Below, in pieces: positions 24,609-36,983 of a DNA stretch of 64,000 nucleotides (positions are counted from its first letter, which is position 1; each line of letters begins with the position of its first letter). A program made the translations under genes and the position numbers. The stretch lies in contig CM035232.1 in assembly GCA_020226215.1 (NCBI GenBank), forward strand, positions 61,079,220 through 61,143,219. Direction: 5' to 3'. The notes under the pieces were generated by a model. It ran no database searches, was not told the DNA's origin, and worked only from the letters and a program-made list of their open reading frames with translations. The DNA is from Sindora glabra (taxonomy: Eukaryota > Streptophyta > Magnoliopsida > Fabales > Fabaceae).

Positions 24609-24885
24609 AATATTGGAATTTAAAATTCATGAAATTTTTTCTAGAAAATACTTATTAACTTCTAAGATAGATTAAACATTTTTCATTAAATTTCTTCTTT
24701 GTGGGAGGTTTCTAATTAATAAAGTAATTTGCAAAAGGATGCATAGTCAGATATTGGGTGGAAAGTTCCATTCTTTCATCTTTCACAAAAAAGAATATGG
24801 CAACAATGTAGAGATTAGAACAAAAATATCTAAACAAATAATTGAATATTGAATAATTATAGTAAATAATGTATAACAATGCTAG
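24609..24885. repeat. Direct repeat, copy 1 (partner at 25.65 kb)
   Basis: Starts AATATTGGAATTTAAAATTC and aligns over about 275 bases, same orientation, with 25,652-25,924. Shared blocks include AATTTGCAAA.GGATG, GTGGAAA...TCCATTCT and AATATTGAATAAT.ATAGTAAA.AATGT. No coding sense recognised. Confidence 0.75.
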
Positions 24886-25651
24886 GTTTTTGCGCACCTT
24901 AAACTGCATACCTTTTAGAAGTTAAAATGACATTGCAAGACAAAAATATGTTTAAAATTAAACAATAATAAATCAACTAGTAAACTTTTTCTCTTCTTTC
25001 TTGAAGAATTAGTTACCATAGGGCATTATTGGTATTGATTCTTACTAAGAATTGATGTAAAATGCATCTTAAAGTTAACCTGGTAAAAGTGGCCAACATG
25101 TGTAATGACTTATTCATCAAACTACAACACAAGCAAGGTGAGACCTGAAGGGTTTAGATAAATTTGTCAACCCTAATCTCTAATTTTTTAATCTAAATTA
25201 GGATTGCTACACACATAAACTAATATAAATACAATAGTATGTACTTGCCAATCATGGTTATTTCCAACCAGCCTGATTTGTTATTCAATTTCCTTTTAAG
25301 ACTAGCAACATCTATAAATGATAAAGTAGTTAGAGATATATCTTGTTATATTTAAGAGCAAATGAGTTATTGATATATGATTTAATGCTACTTGTAAAGG
25401 TGTTGTCAGACATATATTTTGTTAGGGGTTTTTTCTTTGCTACATTTTCATGTTTAAGCTGTACCCATGGGGCAATACTTTATCACCAAAGAGGTCATTC
25501 CTCCTCCTCAATGTTAGTATATAGGGTTGATTATTAAACTTCATTATCAATAAAGAACACACATCAATTTTTGATGTCATATGTTTAAAGATTAGACATT
25601 TTTTTCATAATTCAAAAGAATTTATAATTTAAATATAAAATAATATAACAA

Positions 25652-25924
25652 ATAATATTGGAATCTAAAATCCATGAATTTTTTTAGAAGAATACTTACT
25701 ATCTTCTAAGGTTGATTAAATGTTCTTTATTAGATTTTCCTTTATGAGTGGTTGTAATTGATAAAGCAATTTGCAAATGGATGTACTGTAAGATAGATCT
25801 TAGGTGGAAACATCCATTCTCTCACCTTTAGCAAAGAAGAATATGATAATGTTGTAGAGATGATAGAACAAAAATATTAGAACAAACAATTCAATATTGA
25901 ATAATAATAGTAAACAATGTGCAA
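25652..25924. repeat. Direct repeat, copy 2 (partner at 24.61 kb)
   Basis: Second copy of the ~275-base repeat, about 1,043 bases downstream of the first. The 766 bases between them hold no recognisable gene. The pair could be short LTRs, a segmental duplication or two exonic relics; the sequence does not decide. Confidence 0.75.
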
Positions 25925-26789
25925 GTTCATGATAAAATTATAGTAGTAGCAACACTAATTATGTTAGGGCAACATTTGCAAACTAAAGCATCTAAAATCT
26001 TATATTCTACTTTCTAACTGATGCCATTTATTCCAATTCCCAAAGGTCTACATTCTCAACAAAAATTATCTACTTTGATATATAAAATGCAATAAGCTAT
26101 CCAAATCATGATGATATTGTTCGAAATCTAAAATTTTTTAACCATTTTGATATTCATGGATTAGATCTCTAAACCTCACCTAAATTAAAAAGAAATGAAT
26201 TAATTGATTTTATAGTTGCACCATATACTACCTAATAAGCTTAAAAGTCATGTTCATAAAGATAGTAAGAAAGGTAATCACTATATAACAATTTATCAAT
26301 TTTGGTTTAAGTAGGTTAGGACTTTGTCCACCCGATTTGGGAATGGGGCTATTTTTTATTTAGGAATAGTTTAAAGTGACGGTGATCACAATATGAAAGT
26401 AACAAAAATATCCATAGTTAGTATACTATCAAAGTTCTCAGATAAAACAAAGGTTGAAGTACTATATGTCTACCACTTTCTATTGATTATTGTTTAGTTT
26501 AGGATGCAACTAGAACTGTCTCCAATTTATCCATGGAAAGGTCTATGCAAACCCAATCTAAACAAACTAGACTAGATAGGTTCAAATCTTATTTTCTCAA
26601 GTCTTAATTAACTCATTGATATCAAAGTTGACTCTCACATAACTCCATTGGAGTAATAAAACTAAGCCTTTTTCTTCATGCTCAAGGTAGATTAAGGTAC
26701 TCCAATTAACCACTAGTACATGGAGTATATTACTATAGCTTAGGCTATTATTTTATGTGGGTAGTTATACTTTGTTCATATATATAATG

Positions 26790-26792
<3 letters not shown>
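25925..26792. other. Non-coding, no feature recognised
   Basis: No coding relic or repeat boundary seen. Confidence 0.4.

Positions 26793-26855
<63 letters not shown>
26793..26855. repeat. (AT)n microsatellite
   Basis: About 62 bases of uninterrupted AT dinucleotide. Confidence 0.95.
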
Positions 26856-26856
<1 letters not shown>

Positions 26857-29504
26857 CATTATTTTGGATGAATATTGAAGCCACTTTTATCCCTAAAAAT
26901 TGAAACTTTTATATGAGGAACAAACTTGAAATCATTCCATCTAAATGTATGGTGAAATCACTAATTTGACATTTAAGCATGGCCTATGGATGACGGTGGA
27001 CATTTCATGAACTAAATATCTTGCTATTAGTTTTATTCAAAGAGATCTTTTCAAATTTAAATTAATTATGAAAATTAATTGAAGTATGGGAACAAATTTG
27101 GATTATTTCATTGTTTGTAACATGATTATTTATTTAGTTTCGTTTGCCTTTTTTCTTTTGTCATACATTTTTAATGTCATAGCTAAAAAAGATTGAATTG
27201 AAACTTAAATTTAAGATTGAAGTTATTTATGAGTGTCCTATAGGAATTTGTGGATATGATTAAGCTTATAATGAACATTATTTTCATTAGATTTAGCTAA
27301 AACAATCATATAAACTAAGGAATTGTTATGAAGTGTAAAAAATTGCATTGTAATTAAAAGATAAAATAAATAACATATGTACATACTTACACACATATAT
27401 ATACATAAATTATAGTTTTGCATTTTGAATACAATTTTTTTTGCATGGTATAATTGCATTGCAATTGTATTTTCATTTAGTAGAAAATCAATAATCATAA
27501 CATACTTTTTTACTTAAGCACCAAGCAAATTACTAGAAAATAGAACCCTTAGCTACCTTTATAGTACAAAGTTATTAACTTGAACTTGTTAATCATTTTT
27601 ATAAGTAAATTTTTAGGCATTGCTTTGTTAATAAATTTACTACAAATAGGCCTCTTATGAGAAATATGTAGATGCATTTACAGCCAAGGAATATGGTGGC
27701 AAGCTTGTGACTAGTGGCTTGTGATGGTATGAAAAAAATATTTAAGTTCATTTTCTTGCCCATAATAGTTAAGATATTAAGTATTTTACAAGAAATAGTC
27801 ATTGTTATGATAAAAGTTATGGGGGCTTTTTAAGTAATAATAAGGATTATTGGCATAATGGAAATAAGGATCATGACTATAAGTGATCCATTGAATTGTT
27901 ACATATTTTTCACTTTCCTTTATCTTTTTCAAAATCATATATAGGCCTACTTAGCCTTTCACATATGCTAATATGATGTTTGGATTAAATTAAAAAATGT
28001 AAGTCTAGAAAAATGAAAAAAAATATGAATTAGGATAAAGGATATAGCTATTTAAAATATGAAATATGAAAAAAAAAACTAAATTATAAAATATGAAAGA
28101 AGTTAAGCACAATTAGTGAATTTTTGATACATAATAATATATATGTTAGTTTAATAGATTAAGGAACTATAGTTTTAAAACCTAATTTACAACTTTAATA
28201 TTATACATAATATTATAGTTGCTAATGATATAATAATACATCTTGATTTGGTTGGATAACAATCATTTGTAAGTAATGCAATCAAATACCAAAGTTTAGA
28301 TTCATAAAAAATAAAATAAAATATGCATAAAGATTAAATGAGATAAATATCCTTTCAAAATTCTCAAGCAACATTTTAAGTTATGGATCACAATAGATAT
28401 TATAATGCTTTCTAAACCTAATATTTTACAATTGCTTCAAAATCTATTTACAATGTTACCAACTGTAGTATAACTACAACTATGATTTAAAATCATATTC
28501 TAGAGAGGAAAAAAAAAAGAGATTGTGTACATGCTATTTAATTAATTTAGTTAACTACTAAGAAATGAAATTTGACTACACTATCTATAAAGGTGAAGAC
28601 TTAAGTAGAAGAAAAAATGACATTAATTATAATATAGCACATAATGTCCACCATCTATTTTGGTAGGTCTTATCACTTTTTTAAGGGGAGAGTGGAAATA
28701 TGAAGGATGTTTAACAAATGACATTTTCATCAATTTTTAACTTATTTGACTTACTTTGGCTATTTGACTTAGTTAATTGGCCTTTTTAGTGTTTAATAAT
28801 AAGCTAATTTAAATAGTTGATTAGCCTTTAAATTGCCAAAATGAAAATGTTTGGATTTCTAGCACTTTCAATTATAGGGTTTGTGAAAAGCTTAGCAAAA
28901 TTCACTATTTATTAAAGGATAATTTTATGGTACCCAGAGTTAAAATTCAAGGTACTAATACTTTGACTAACTCAACTATAATGCATTGATATGTGGATTT
29001 ATATTGATAATTTAACATTTATCAATACCACAAAAACTAGCCCTACAAAGTTAGAAACTTGATGCTAATTGTGGGATTTATCATGAATTGTAATACTTGT
29101 ATCAAATTTAAATTCAAATTCAAATATTTTTTTATCCAAACAACCAATCCATCTATCATATATGTTTTACATCATATATATTATATAATCTATTTATTTA
29201 TCATGAACTATAATACTTCTATCATATTCCAAACATAATACATATTTTTAATTTTGGGATTGTTAACTTCTACATTTGAATTTTATTTTTGTAAAGTGCA
29301 AGATACAATTTAGATGATAAAACAAAACATTATAACTTTTAATAAGAAAATCAATAATTTAAAACTAAATAAATAATAACTAATTAAAAATATAATTTTT
29401 AAATTTATAACCCCACACATTTTTATTTTCTCATTAAGAATTATGATATCTTATTCTATCTTTTAAAGTATATCTTGCATTCTAGAAAAGCACAACTCTT
29501 CACA

Positions 29505-29507
<3 letters not shown>
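26856..29507. other. Non-coding, no feature recognised
   Basis: AT-rich. The longest open frames (86 and 67 codons, both on the minus strand near 27.2-27.8 kb) are of low complexity and resemble no family. Near 28,740-28,850 strings such as TTTGACTTAGTTAATTGGC recall the interior of the MITE-like blocks at 16 and 24 kb. Confidence 0.4.

Positions 29508-29572
<65 letters not shown>
29508..29572. repeat. (AT)n microsatellite
   Basis: About 65 bases of AT/TA dinucleotide, directly abutting the left end of the candidate MITE at 29,573. Confidence 0.95.
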
Positions 29573-29574
<2 letters not shown>

Positions 29575-29874
29575 TTAGCAACCTTCTCTTTTGCTAACAT
29601 TCACTTTTTAATTTGGATAAAAATTTATGTTACTAATTTAATGATAACAAAAAATAAAGGGTATTATAATCAATTTGTCATAATCATTAATTTCTTAATT
29701 TAATGAATGTATTTATTACAAGGATATAAGTGAATGAGTAATATTAATTTAAACATTTTAAATTAATATTTTGATATTGAAATTATTTAAATATCATTTA
29801 ATGTTATTATTATTATTATTATTGAATTAATAGTTTAATTTTTAATTCAAATAAACAAGTAGAGATTGTTAACC
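29573..29874. mobile_element. Candidate 302-bp MITE with GGTTARCAA ends
   Basis: Left end GGTTAGCAACCTTCTCT; the complement of the right end is GGTTAACAATCTCTACT. These match at most positions over the first 15 or so. The left end also holds a small perfect hairpin (GTTAGCAA at 29,574-29,581, TTGCTAAC at 29,591-29,598). The interior is AT-rich, with an ATT trinucleotide run near 29,803-29,822. The flanking target duplication is obscured by the AT microsatellite. Confidence 0.5.
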
Positions 29875-30900
29875 TCATATGTTGCAGATATTATCAATTC
29901 CTTTAATTTTAGGTCTTCAAGGCCACACATTAGTCCATTACACATAAAAACTTTTATAATTATCATATTTAGTATGAGTCACAAGAATAATGTCATATAG
30001 GATATTCTTTTACTTCTCCAATACATTGCAAGAACTTTATCAAACTTCTATTTCATAACTTTTTTCACCTGATGGTTATAGTGCCACTTCATTAAGGGAT
30101 GCACATCTAGACTTTTGATGTAAAAATTTAGAATTAGCCATTATGACAAGCTATTGAAAATAGTTCTTTTCTACCTTAGCTATTATCATGGGTATCAATA
30201 TCTAATTGATATGCTAATGAAAGAGCTTTTAAAATTTTTGAAAATTTCTATAATAAATTTAAAAATTTAATTTCTTTTCCAAAATATTGCTTATAAAAGG
30301 AAAATACTAATGTGTCAGTCTTTTAACTCTTTCATTTTTAATTTTTGAAAATTTTTAAGCACTTCTCATGATACCTTAGAGATTTTAAAATTCAAGATGG
30401 CAAGTTTAGAAATTGTTACATTAAAATTATTTAATCATAACTATTCATTTTTTAATAGATGTGATTAAACAATCGAAATCTAATAATATTTAAAACTATC
30501 ACATAACCCTGCATTTTGAAACTCTATGGTTACCATAGAATTTACCTTTATTTTAATAAATTATAAAAAAATAATGATTTTTCAAATATATTACTTATTA
30601 AAAAATGTAAAAAACTAATTTATCTTAATTTTATTCTTTTAATTTTTGAAAGTTTTTCCTATAAATTATTATTTATAGAAAAAGGACTAATATGCATTTT
30701 TTTAAGCTTATTGCTTATACAAAATTGATTTTAAAGTTTTCATTCTCCTTATATAAATGTGTCATGACCTAATATTTAGAAAGCTACTACATATAATTAG
30801 CTACCAATCTTATCTATATGAATATGCAACATAAATCAAGTGATAACACTACATTTTTAAATAAGTGCAAATCTACAATTGTGATAGTGACGAGGCATTT
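29875..30900. other. Non-coding, no feature recognised
   Basis: No coding relic or repeat boundary seen. Confidence 0.4.
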
Positions 30901-31010
30901 GGTTGTCATGCAATAGAAATAGATATGCATCTAAGTGTTTGGTCATCATGCAATAGAAATAGATATGCATCTAAGTGTTTATTCATCATGCAATAGAAAT
31001 AGATATGCAT
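30901..31010. repeat. 40-bp minisatellite, 2.75 units
   Basis: Units start at 30,901, 30,941 and 30,981. The core ATGCAATAGAAATAGATATG (with CATCT after it) is identical in all three; differences fall only in the first few bases. No spacers, so it is not CRISPR-like. The surroundings to about 31,500 (ATTCTCATTCTCATA near 31,470) could be an AT-rich MITE in whose end the tandem arose. Confidence 0.9.
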
Positions 31011-31980
31011 CCCTAACTATTATAACTATCCTATAACTTATTTCAATGCCAAAATATTTGGATAGGCCTACTTCTATCCCAATGATCAATAACTAAATAC
31101 TTATGGATGAAATTCCTCGTTAAAAGAGAAGAAAAAAAGGAAGTGATATTTCTTAGAAACTTAATAAGCAAGCAATTACAATACATATAAAGCATGATTA
31201 AAATTTAAATATAGACAAACTAAGGTTCTACTACTGAATCTATTATTAGAAACTTTATAAAAAATGGGGTAATAAGTTTCATTGCATTGCTAAAGAGAAA
31301 GATGATGTCTTAAGAGGTGATCTACCTTTCAAGAAAACAAACATAAGTGCAATATTAAATCCATTTAGGATTATGCTACACTTCTATGTGATCACCCTTA
31401 ATAGGGAATGAGAATCATAATTCTAATGCAATCACACCTTTATTTCACAGTTCCATTACATTGTCTAGTATCATTCTCATTCTCATATACTATATCAATG
31501 ACACATTATAACTCATTTAATCTAAAAGTAACAAAATAAATATTGATAGTAACACAAAGATAAATAAATGAAAAGCAAGGAAATTTCTGAGACTTTCATC
31601 CTTCTTTATCTTTTATAAGTTTATTTTTGTCAGTCTGAGACATCTTTATCCCTTATAAGCTATTATGAAATCCAATGTTCAATTCTTAAGATCACACACT
31701 GCCCTTACCTCAATTCTTATGAACAAGAACACAATTCTAGCTTATTCATAGCCATATATAAATTAAAACAAACTTATAATTCATATTTTAACAATATCAT
31801 GCTTTTTAAATGGCCTCACTTGTCACTTTCATCTTTAACTAACATGTATTAGTTAATTCAAAAGATATAAAATGCCTAATTATACCTTGACCCTTTTCAT
31901 TACAGGATTTGTGGCATATACCAAAGTATAATTTATTGTATACTTGACTATAGAAACCTAAAGAGCAATTCTGCAAGGTT
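31011..31980. other. Non-coding, no feature recognised
   Basis: Apart from the possible MITE tail noted for the minisatellite, nothing is recognisable. Confidence 0.35.
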
Positions 31981-31984
31981 ACAG

Positions 31985-32215
31985 TCAACCATATGGTCGA
32001 TTATAAGAGTCTATGGAATAATTTTATAGCTCATAATCATTGAATAATTGACTAAGCAACTCACAAGAGCAACTTTGTTAGTGTGTAATTGACTATCTAG
32101 TTAACTATAGGCTACTAGGAAGCAAATTCTAATAGCATAATTAACTATGTAGTTAATTATACTTGCCCAAAAAGCATACTTTAAGGAATAATTAACTACC
32201 TCATTGACTATCACC
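31985..32215. repeat. Cluster of TAATTGACTA / TTAACTA motifs
   Basis: Within about 230 bases, related strings recur on both strands: GTCGATTATA, TAATTGACTA, TAATTGACTATCTAGTTAAC, TAATTAACTATGTAGTTAAT and TAATTAACTACCTCATTGAC. The spacing is irregular. Such motif clusters are seen inside some plant LTRs, and the cluster lies just left of the large inverted repeat. Confidence 0.5.
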
Positions 32216-32471
32216 TAATTTTTAGCAAAAGTTCCTTTAAAAAACATTGTTTGCTTGTATTTTCTTCACCAAAATCTCAATTTACAAGCTATAACACAAA
32301 TTAAGTCATTATACATCATATCTATAACATTATTCTTGCTATATTTACTAAAGATTGATGCCACTATTCCCTATTCAACATTATTTTCAAGTAAATGAAA
32401 AAATAAAACCTAGCTCTTAACCAATAAAATCATCTAAATTTCTTCAAGTTAAGATAGAATGCCTACTTACC

Positions 32472-32752
32472 TTTTTAATCCCAAATTTTAGCTTATTCCC
32501 TTTTTTCCCATAAAAACCCCACTTATCAACTTTATTTCTTCTTATTTTCTTCTTCATCTTTTTCATGATTCAAGCAAAAAAGGAGCTAGTATCCACTATT
32601 CTTTTGACTCAATCAAGGTAAGTTTCTTGAGTATTGATCCTCGTTGAGCTTTCTTTGTTCTTTATTTAAAATTGCTAAGTTAAAGTGCTTTTTCAAGAAA
32701 GATTTTAGAAACCCATGCTTAAACTTTAGTTATTTTGAATAATTAAAGCAAC
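32472..32752 (+). repeat. Large inverted repeat, left arm
   Basis: About 280 bases pair, as reverse complement, with 32,948-33,233. Matching blocks in order include CATGATTCAA, GAGCTAGTATCCAC, TTTCTTGA.TATT.ATCC, ATTTAAAATT.CTAAGTT, TTCAAGAAAGATTTT and TTTTGAATAATTAA. Non-coding. Confidence 0.8.
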
Positions 32753-32779
32753 TAAATGGAAAAGCAATAATATGGAATA

Positions 32780-32930
32780 GACTTTTGAACTATGCTTGAA
32801 ATTGGAGTTAAATTATTCCTAATAATTCAAAATAACTAAAGCTTAAGTTAAGATTTTCAAAATCTTAAATCTTAAACCTTAAACCCTAAAGTCTAAACCC
32901 TAAACTCTAAATCTTAAATTGGCGAGGTAA
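32780..32930. repeat. Spacer of the inverted repeat with degenerate telomere-like repeats
   Basis: From about 32,862 to 32,922 the plus strand is a run of variants of CCCTAAA (for example CTTAAACCCTAAAGTCTAAA). It also holds AATAATTCAAAATAACTAAA near 32,818, which resembles the inner part of the right arm and is inverted to the left arm. Confidence 0.7.
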
Positions 32931-32947
32931 AATTGGAGCTAAGTTGT

Positions 32948-33233
32948 TCTTAATTATTCAAAACAATCAAAGGTTAAGTTAGGGTTTCCAAAATCTTTCT
33001 TGAACCAAAACCTTTCAACTTAGTAATTTTAAATGGGGGAGGAGGAAATGCTCAGTGGGGATTAATATTCAAGAAACCTTTCCTCGGTTGAGTTAGAAGA
33101 TTGGTGGATACTAGCTCTCTTTTTAATTGAATCATGAGGAAGATGAAGAAAAAAAGGAAAAGGAATGAGAAAAGTTAATAAGTAAGGTCTTTCAGGAGGG
33201 AAAAGGGCATAGGCTAAGCTTTAGGACTAAAAA
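32948..33233 (-). repeat. Large inverted repeat, right arm
   Basis: Inverted partner of 32,472-32,752. With the ~195-base spacer, the whole unit could form a long hairpin if transcribed. Two head-to-head LTR fragments or a foldback element would both produce this. Confidence 0.8.
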
Positions 33234-34394
33234 GTGGTAAATGGCTAGTTTTATTGTTGAAAATTTATCCTAAATGCCTCTACACTCAATTATTCACCTC
33301 TAATCACATTTAACATTTAAAAATCTCATTTTTCCTACCTTTCTTAGCTATTTCACATGAAATTTCCATTTAAAATTTCATTCAATTAATTAATTCCTCT
33401 CTTTCCTAATTCTTATCCCATCTTATTATAATTTGTCTATTCCATATAAAAATTTCATTTTAATTATTGTAGTCATAATTAATTAATTATTTCTAATGTA
33501 AATAAGTTCAAGATTTTAAAGGGGAAGTAATAAAAATAGTTCAAAAGTTGACTTCATTTTACAAGAATTATAATAAATAATCTATCACTTTTTATGGTGT
33601 AATGACATTTAATATTGTCATAAGAGTTTGACTGTTCTCATATCCTATGTTTTGAATCCAAAATCTTGCATGTAAGTGTTAAATATATCATTACAAAAGA
33701 AAATTATCTTAAAGAAACATATAATCTCATTTGTATAATTTTTTATTGAATACTTAATTATTTATTATCTCACTTTTTATTCTTTTCAAAATTTTAAAAT
33801 TAGTATTAAATAAATATATTTATAATATATTAAAAACTTAAAAAAATTAAAGCATTCGCCTATTGATTTTTTTATAATTAATAAATTTTGAAAAAGAATA
33901 ATTGTGGTTTGTTAAGAAAAATTATTGAAAAAATAAATTAAAAAAATAGAAATACATGCTAAAAAGGGGTGCATAATAAATAATCCAAAGAAATAAATGA
34001 AAAAATTGAAATAATTACCTATTTAAAAATTATATGTTAAAGATAGTTAAATATAGGACATGTGATATTATATTATACTTGTATAAATAAAACTACACCA
34101 ATGAAATAAAAAGTTTTCTTTAAAATATCTCCATTAATTTCTAAAAATTTATCTTCACAAAAATATTAAAAGCTTAAGGCTTTGTTTATTTTGATAGAAA
34201 ATATTTTTCATAAAATATTAAAAAGAGTGAAAGTTTTTTTTAATGTTAAATATAAAGAATTTGGGGAAAACAACTTCTTTTTGAAAGAGGAATTTACTTT
34301 CCTTCATTTCTATAGCTATAGTTATTATTTTTTTAATCACAAATACAAGTTAAATGTCACTCCTTCATCAATATACATGTAAATGACATATATA
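33234..34394. other. Non-coding, AT-rich
   Basis: A 66-codon open frame at 34,182-34,382 is of low complexity and resembles no family. Confidence 0.4.
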
Positions 34395-35190
34395 ATGTCA
34401 TTATGACTCTTGATTATCCTTATCCCTTTATAAATCCAACTTTGTCCTTCCAGAATCTACCTTATCCATTTATAAACAAGTATCCATATTTGATGCATAA
34501 GTGTCAACATAAATAGAATTCTCCCTTCCACATCTTTGCATAACAATAGCATGCGGAAGCAAAATATAGAAATTTTCATCCTAAGTGAGTTACCAAGTTT
34601 ATTAATCATCATCTAATTTATACCCTTATCAATTATTATCATATAACATAAGTATAAAAGGTACCATATGATTAAAATCTGTAAAATATGTAAAATTTCA
34701 AAGAAAAGAAGGGTGAATCGATTCATGCCTTATAGAAAGTTTTTATGAAAGTTAAATCGATTAGAGAGTCTCTTTAGGTTTGAATTGATTTGAAAGTCAA
34801 TTCTAGCTTTACAAAAATCTTCTTAGGCTAGCTAAATTGCTTATGGAATTGATTCCCTTAACCTGTTTTGTCTGAATTGATTCACTAATGGGTTCTAACT
34901 TTCTAGAAACAATTTCTAAGCTTGATGAATTGATTAGTGAATCAAGATCTCTTTTGAATTTTTGGAAATTTTGGTTAAAAATACAATTCACTCAATACCA
35001 TTCATCCCAAATCCCACTCATATCATCAAATCCCTCAACTAATCCTTCAAAACTCACATGAAATAGGCTATACTAGTCAAATATAATAAAAAATTACAAC
35101 TTCTGAGCAAAATCAATGAAATTAACCAAATTTCTCTAAATACCTCATATTATTCATTATATAAGAAATCTCTTAAAATTAAATAAATGT
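34395..35190 (+). repeat. LTR-like repeat with GAATTGATTC motif array, copy 1
   Basis: Shares block order with 45,790-46,460: CTTATCC, GCATAAGT..CA-ACATAAAT, AGCAATAGC/GCATGCGGAAGC, TGTAAAATTT.AA.GAAAA, then GGGTGAATCrATTsA. From about 34,714 to 34,945 near-palindromic strings of the type GAATCGATTC / GAATTGATTC recur six times. Probably part of an old LTR. The 60- and 80-codon minus-strand frames here are shadows. Confidence 0.55.
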
Positions 35191-35305
35191 TTAAGCAAAA
35201 TGCTACTCGTTAGTTAGAAGAGGAATAGTTGTGATGGATTTTTTAGGTTGAATCAAGCTATAACACCCTAGAATAAAATATTCCTTAAGTAATGGCATAA
35301 AATTT

Positions 35306-36968
35306 TGATATGCACACCACAATGCACCAAAATTAAATAAAAAATGGTTGTAAAAATAATAATACAATATAGTGGTACAACTAAGTCGTACCCCTAGTGA
35401 TCCCTTAATTTTATCTCTTCCAAATGTGTTTCTAACAATATTCACATAATTGTTGAATTATTTATGCAACAAAAATAGAAGAAACAGATGCATATAGAAT
35501 GTAAATGTAGGAAATAGAATGCTATAACAAAAATAGAATTAGAAATAGTGTTAATGCTATATGTTGTATGTATGCAAAAATTATGCAAAACAGAATACAT
35601 AATTAGGAGGTTTTGAATTTAAAACAAGAAGATATTAACAATAAAAGATCAATAATGGAATCAATAAAATAGTAGCAACGAAAATGAGAATATCAATGAA
35701 CAAAGACAACCGATCCAAGGAATTCAAGGTTTCTTCAGAGGGTTAATCATAGATCACTATAAATTGGATTTTCTAATTGATTATTTAACCTTGAATTATT
35801 CAAAATTCCTATAATAATTCATGAACTCTAAGCTAGATAATCATCTAGGATTTGATTGATTAAGATTAGCAAATTTAGACAATCGCCATAACTTTTAAGC
35901 TAGATCAAAATCAATTTGAAGATAGAATTTAGCCAAATTAAATGAATTAATTTAGAATCCTAAATCATCCATTCATCCCCTTTTCTCTCATGAAAAATTT
36001 TAATTAATAAACTAAAATTTACTACTAATTTAGATTTAAAACATAACTTATAGAATTGAACAAAAATTATATCAAATCAACATCCAAATCAAGTAAATCA
36101 TGCAAATTAGAGGTGATTGATGAGGAAAAAGAAAAATTAATTACAATTACCACTATACAAATCAAGATCTCATAATCCCAAAGGATAAGAGCCTTAAATT
36201 TCCTTAAATTAACTTAGAGAATTAGCCTTCCATTAGAGAGAAAAACCCATGAAAAATAGAAAACTATCAAATTGTTTGTCTCTTTCTTCTCTTTTTTTTC
36301 ACGTTCTGATTCTATTTATTAATAACCATAGAAGCATAATTAGGACTAAACCTACAAACTTGTAGCCTAATATCTTAGGAAGATATCCAAAAAATTTCAG
36401 CCTTATTAGACATTCCTAGCTCAAGTTATAGCTAAAATACTACAGATAGTTCAATCTAGTCTGAGTTTAAGTAATAAGCCATCAATCTGTCTTCTTTGGC
36501 CTTCAAAACGACTTAGTTTCTTCCAAAAGGCTTCATGAATGATTAGATATGGATTTTAAGGAATAACTAGACTTGGCCTTGCATCAATTAGATACTTGGA
36601 GCTCAAGATATGAGTTAATCATTGCAACTGGGTTAGGTCTGGGCTTGGATAGCAACTCTGCTTTGACTTTAAGCTAATCTTTGACCTCCAAGATGGTAGA
36701 ACTGGGTTCTCTGGTCAATATGAAAATTGTATCTCTTTTTGTTAGCTTTCCAATAGTGTATAGATCGTCCAAATCTGACATCCGAAACTCAAATTATGAT
36801 CAAAATACTAAAACAATATCAAAAATCCAGTATTAAGTCCAAAATTCAATTAAGTCCAAATTAATGCAACGAGTCTCAAATTAATGTAAAATTAATCTAA
36901 TTAAGTGTCATCACTTTCTAGGGAACATAAATATAAGGAAAAATATTAATAGAATATTATTCACATCA
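35306..36968 (-). repeat. 3' LTR of a non-autonomous LTR retrotransposon
   Basis: In the element's orientation it begins TGATGTGAATAATATTC at 36,968 and ends GTGTGCATATCA at 35,306 (TGAT...ATCA). It is a direct repeat of 39,289-40,859 with clear block-by-block similarity (for example GCAC.CCACAATGCAC.AAAAT, GTCGTACCCCTAGT/GTCATACCCCTAGT, AATTGTTGAATTATTTATGC). Related LTRs occur at 44.05, 52.15 and 63.65 kb in the opposite orientation. The two LTRs have diverged greatly, so the insertion is old. Confidence 0.82.
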
Positions 36969-36983
36969 AATTCCCCTACACTT
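36969..36983 (-). other. Polypurine tract
   Basis: The minus strand reads AAGTGTAGGGGAATT immediately before the 3' LTR start. This is the expected place for plus-strand priming. Confidence 0.65.

Noticed and set aside
30901..31010. Short regular repeats as a CRISPR array
   Set aside because: Units are contiguous, with no unique spacers, and the DNA is plant nuclear.
34809..35445. 60- and 80-codon minus-strand frames
   Set aside because: They overlap LTR-like repeats and an LTR boundary, with no domain resemblance.
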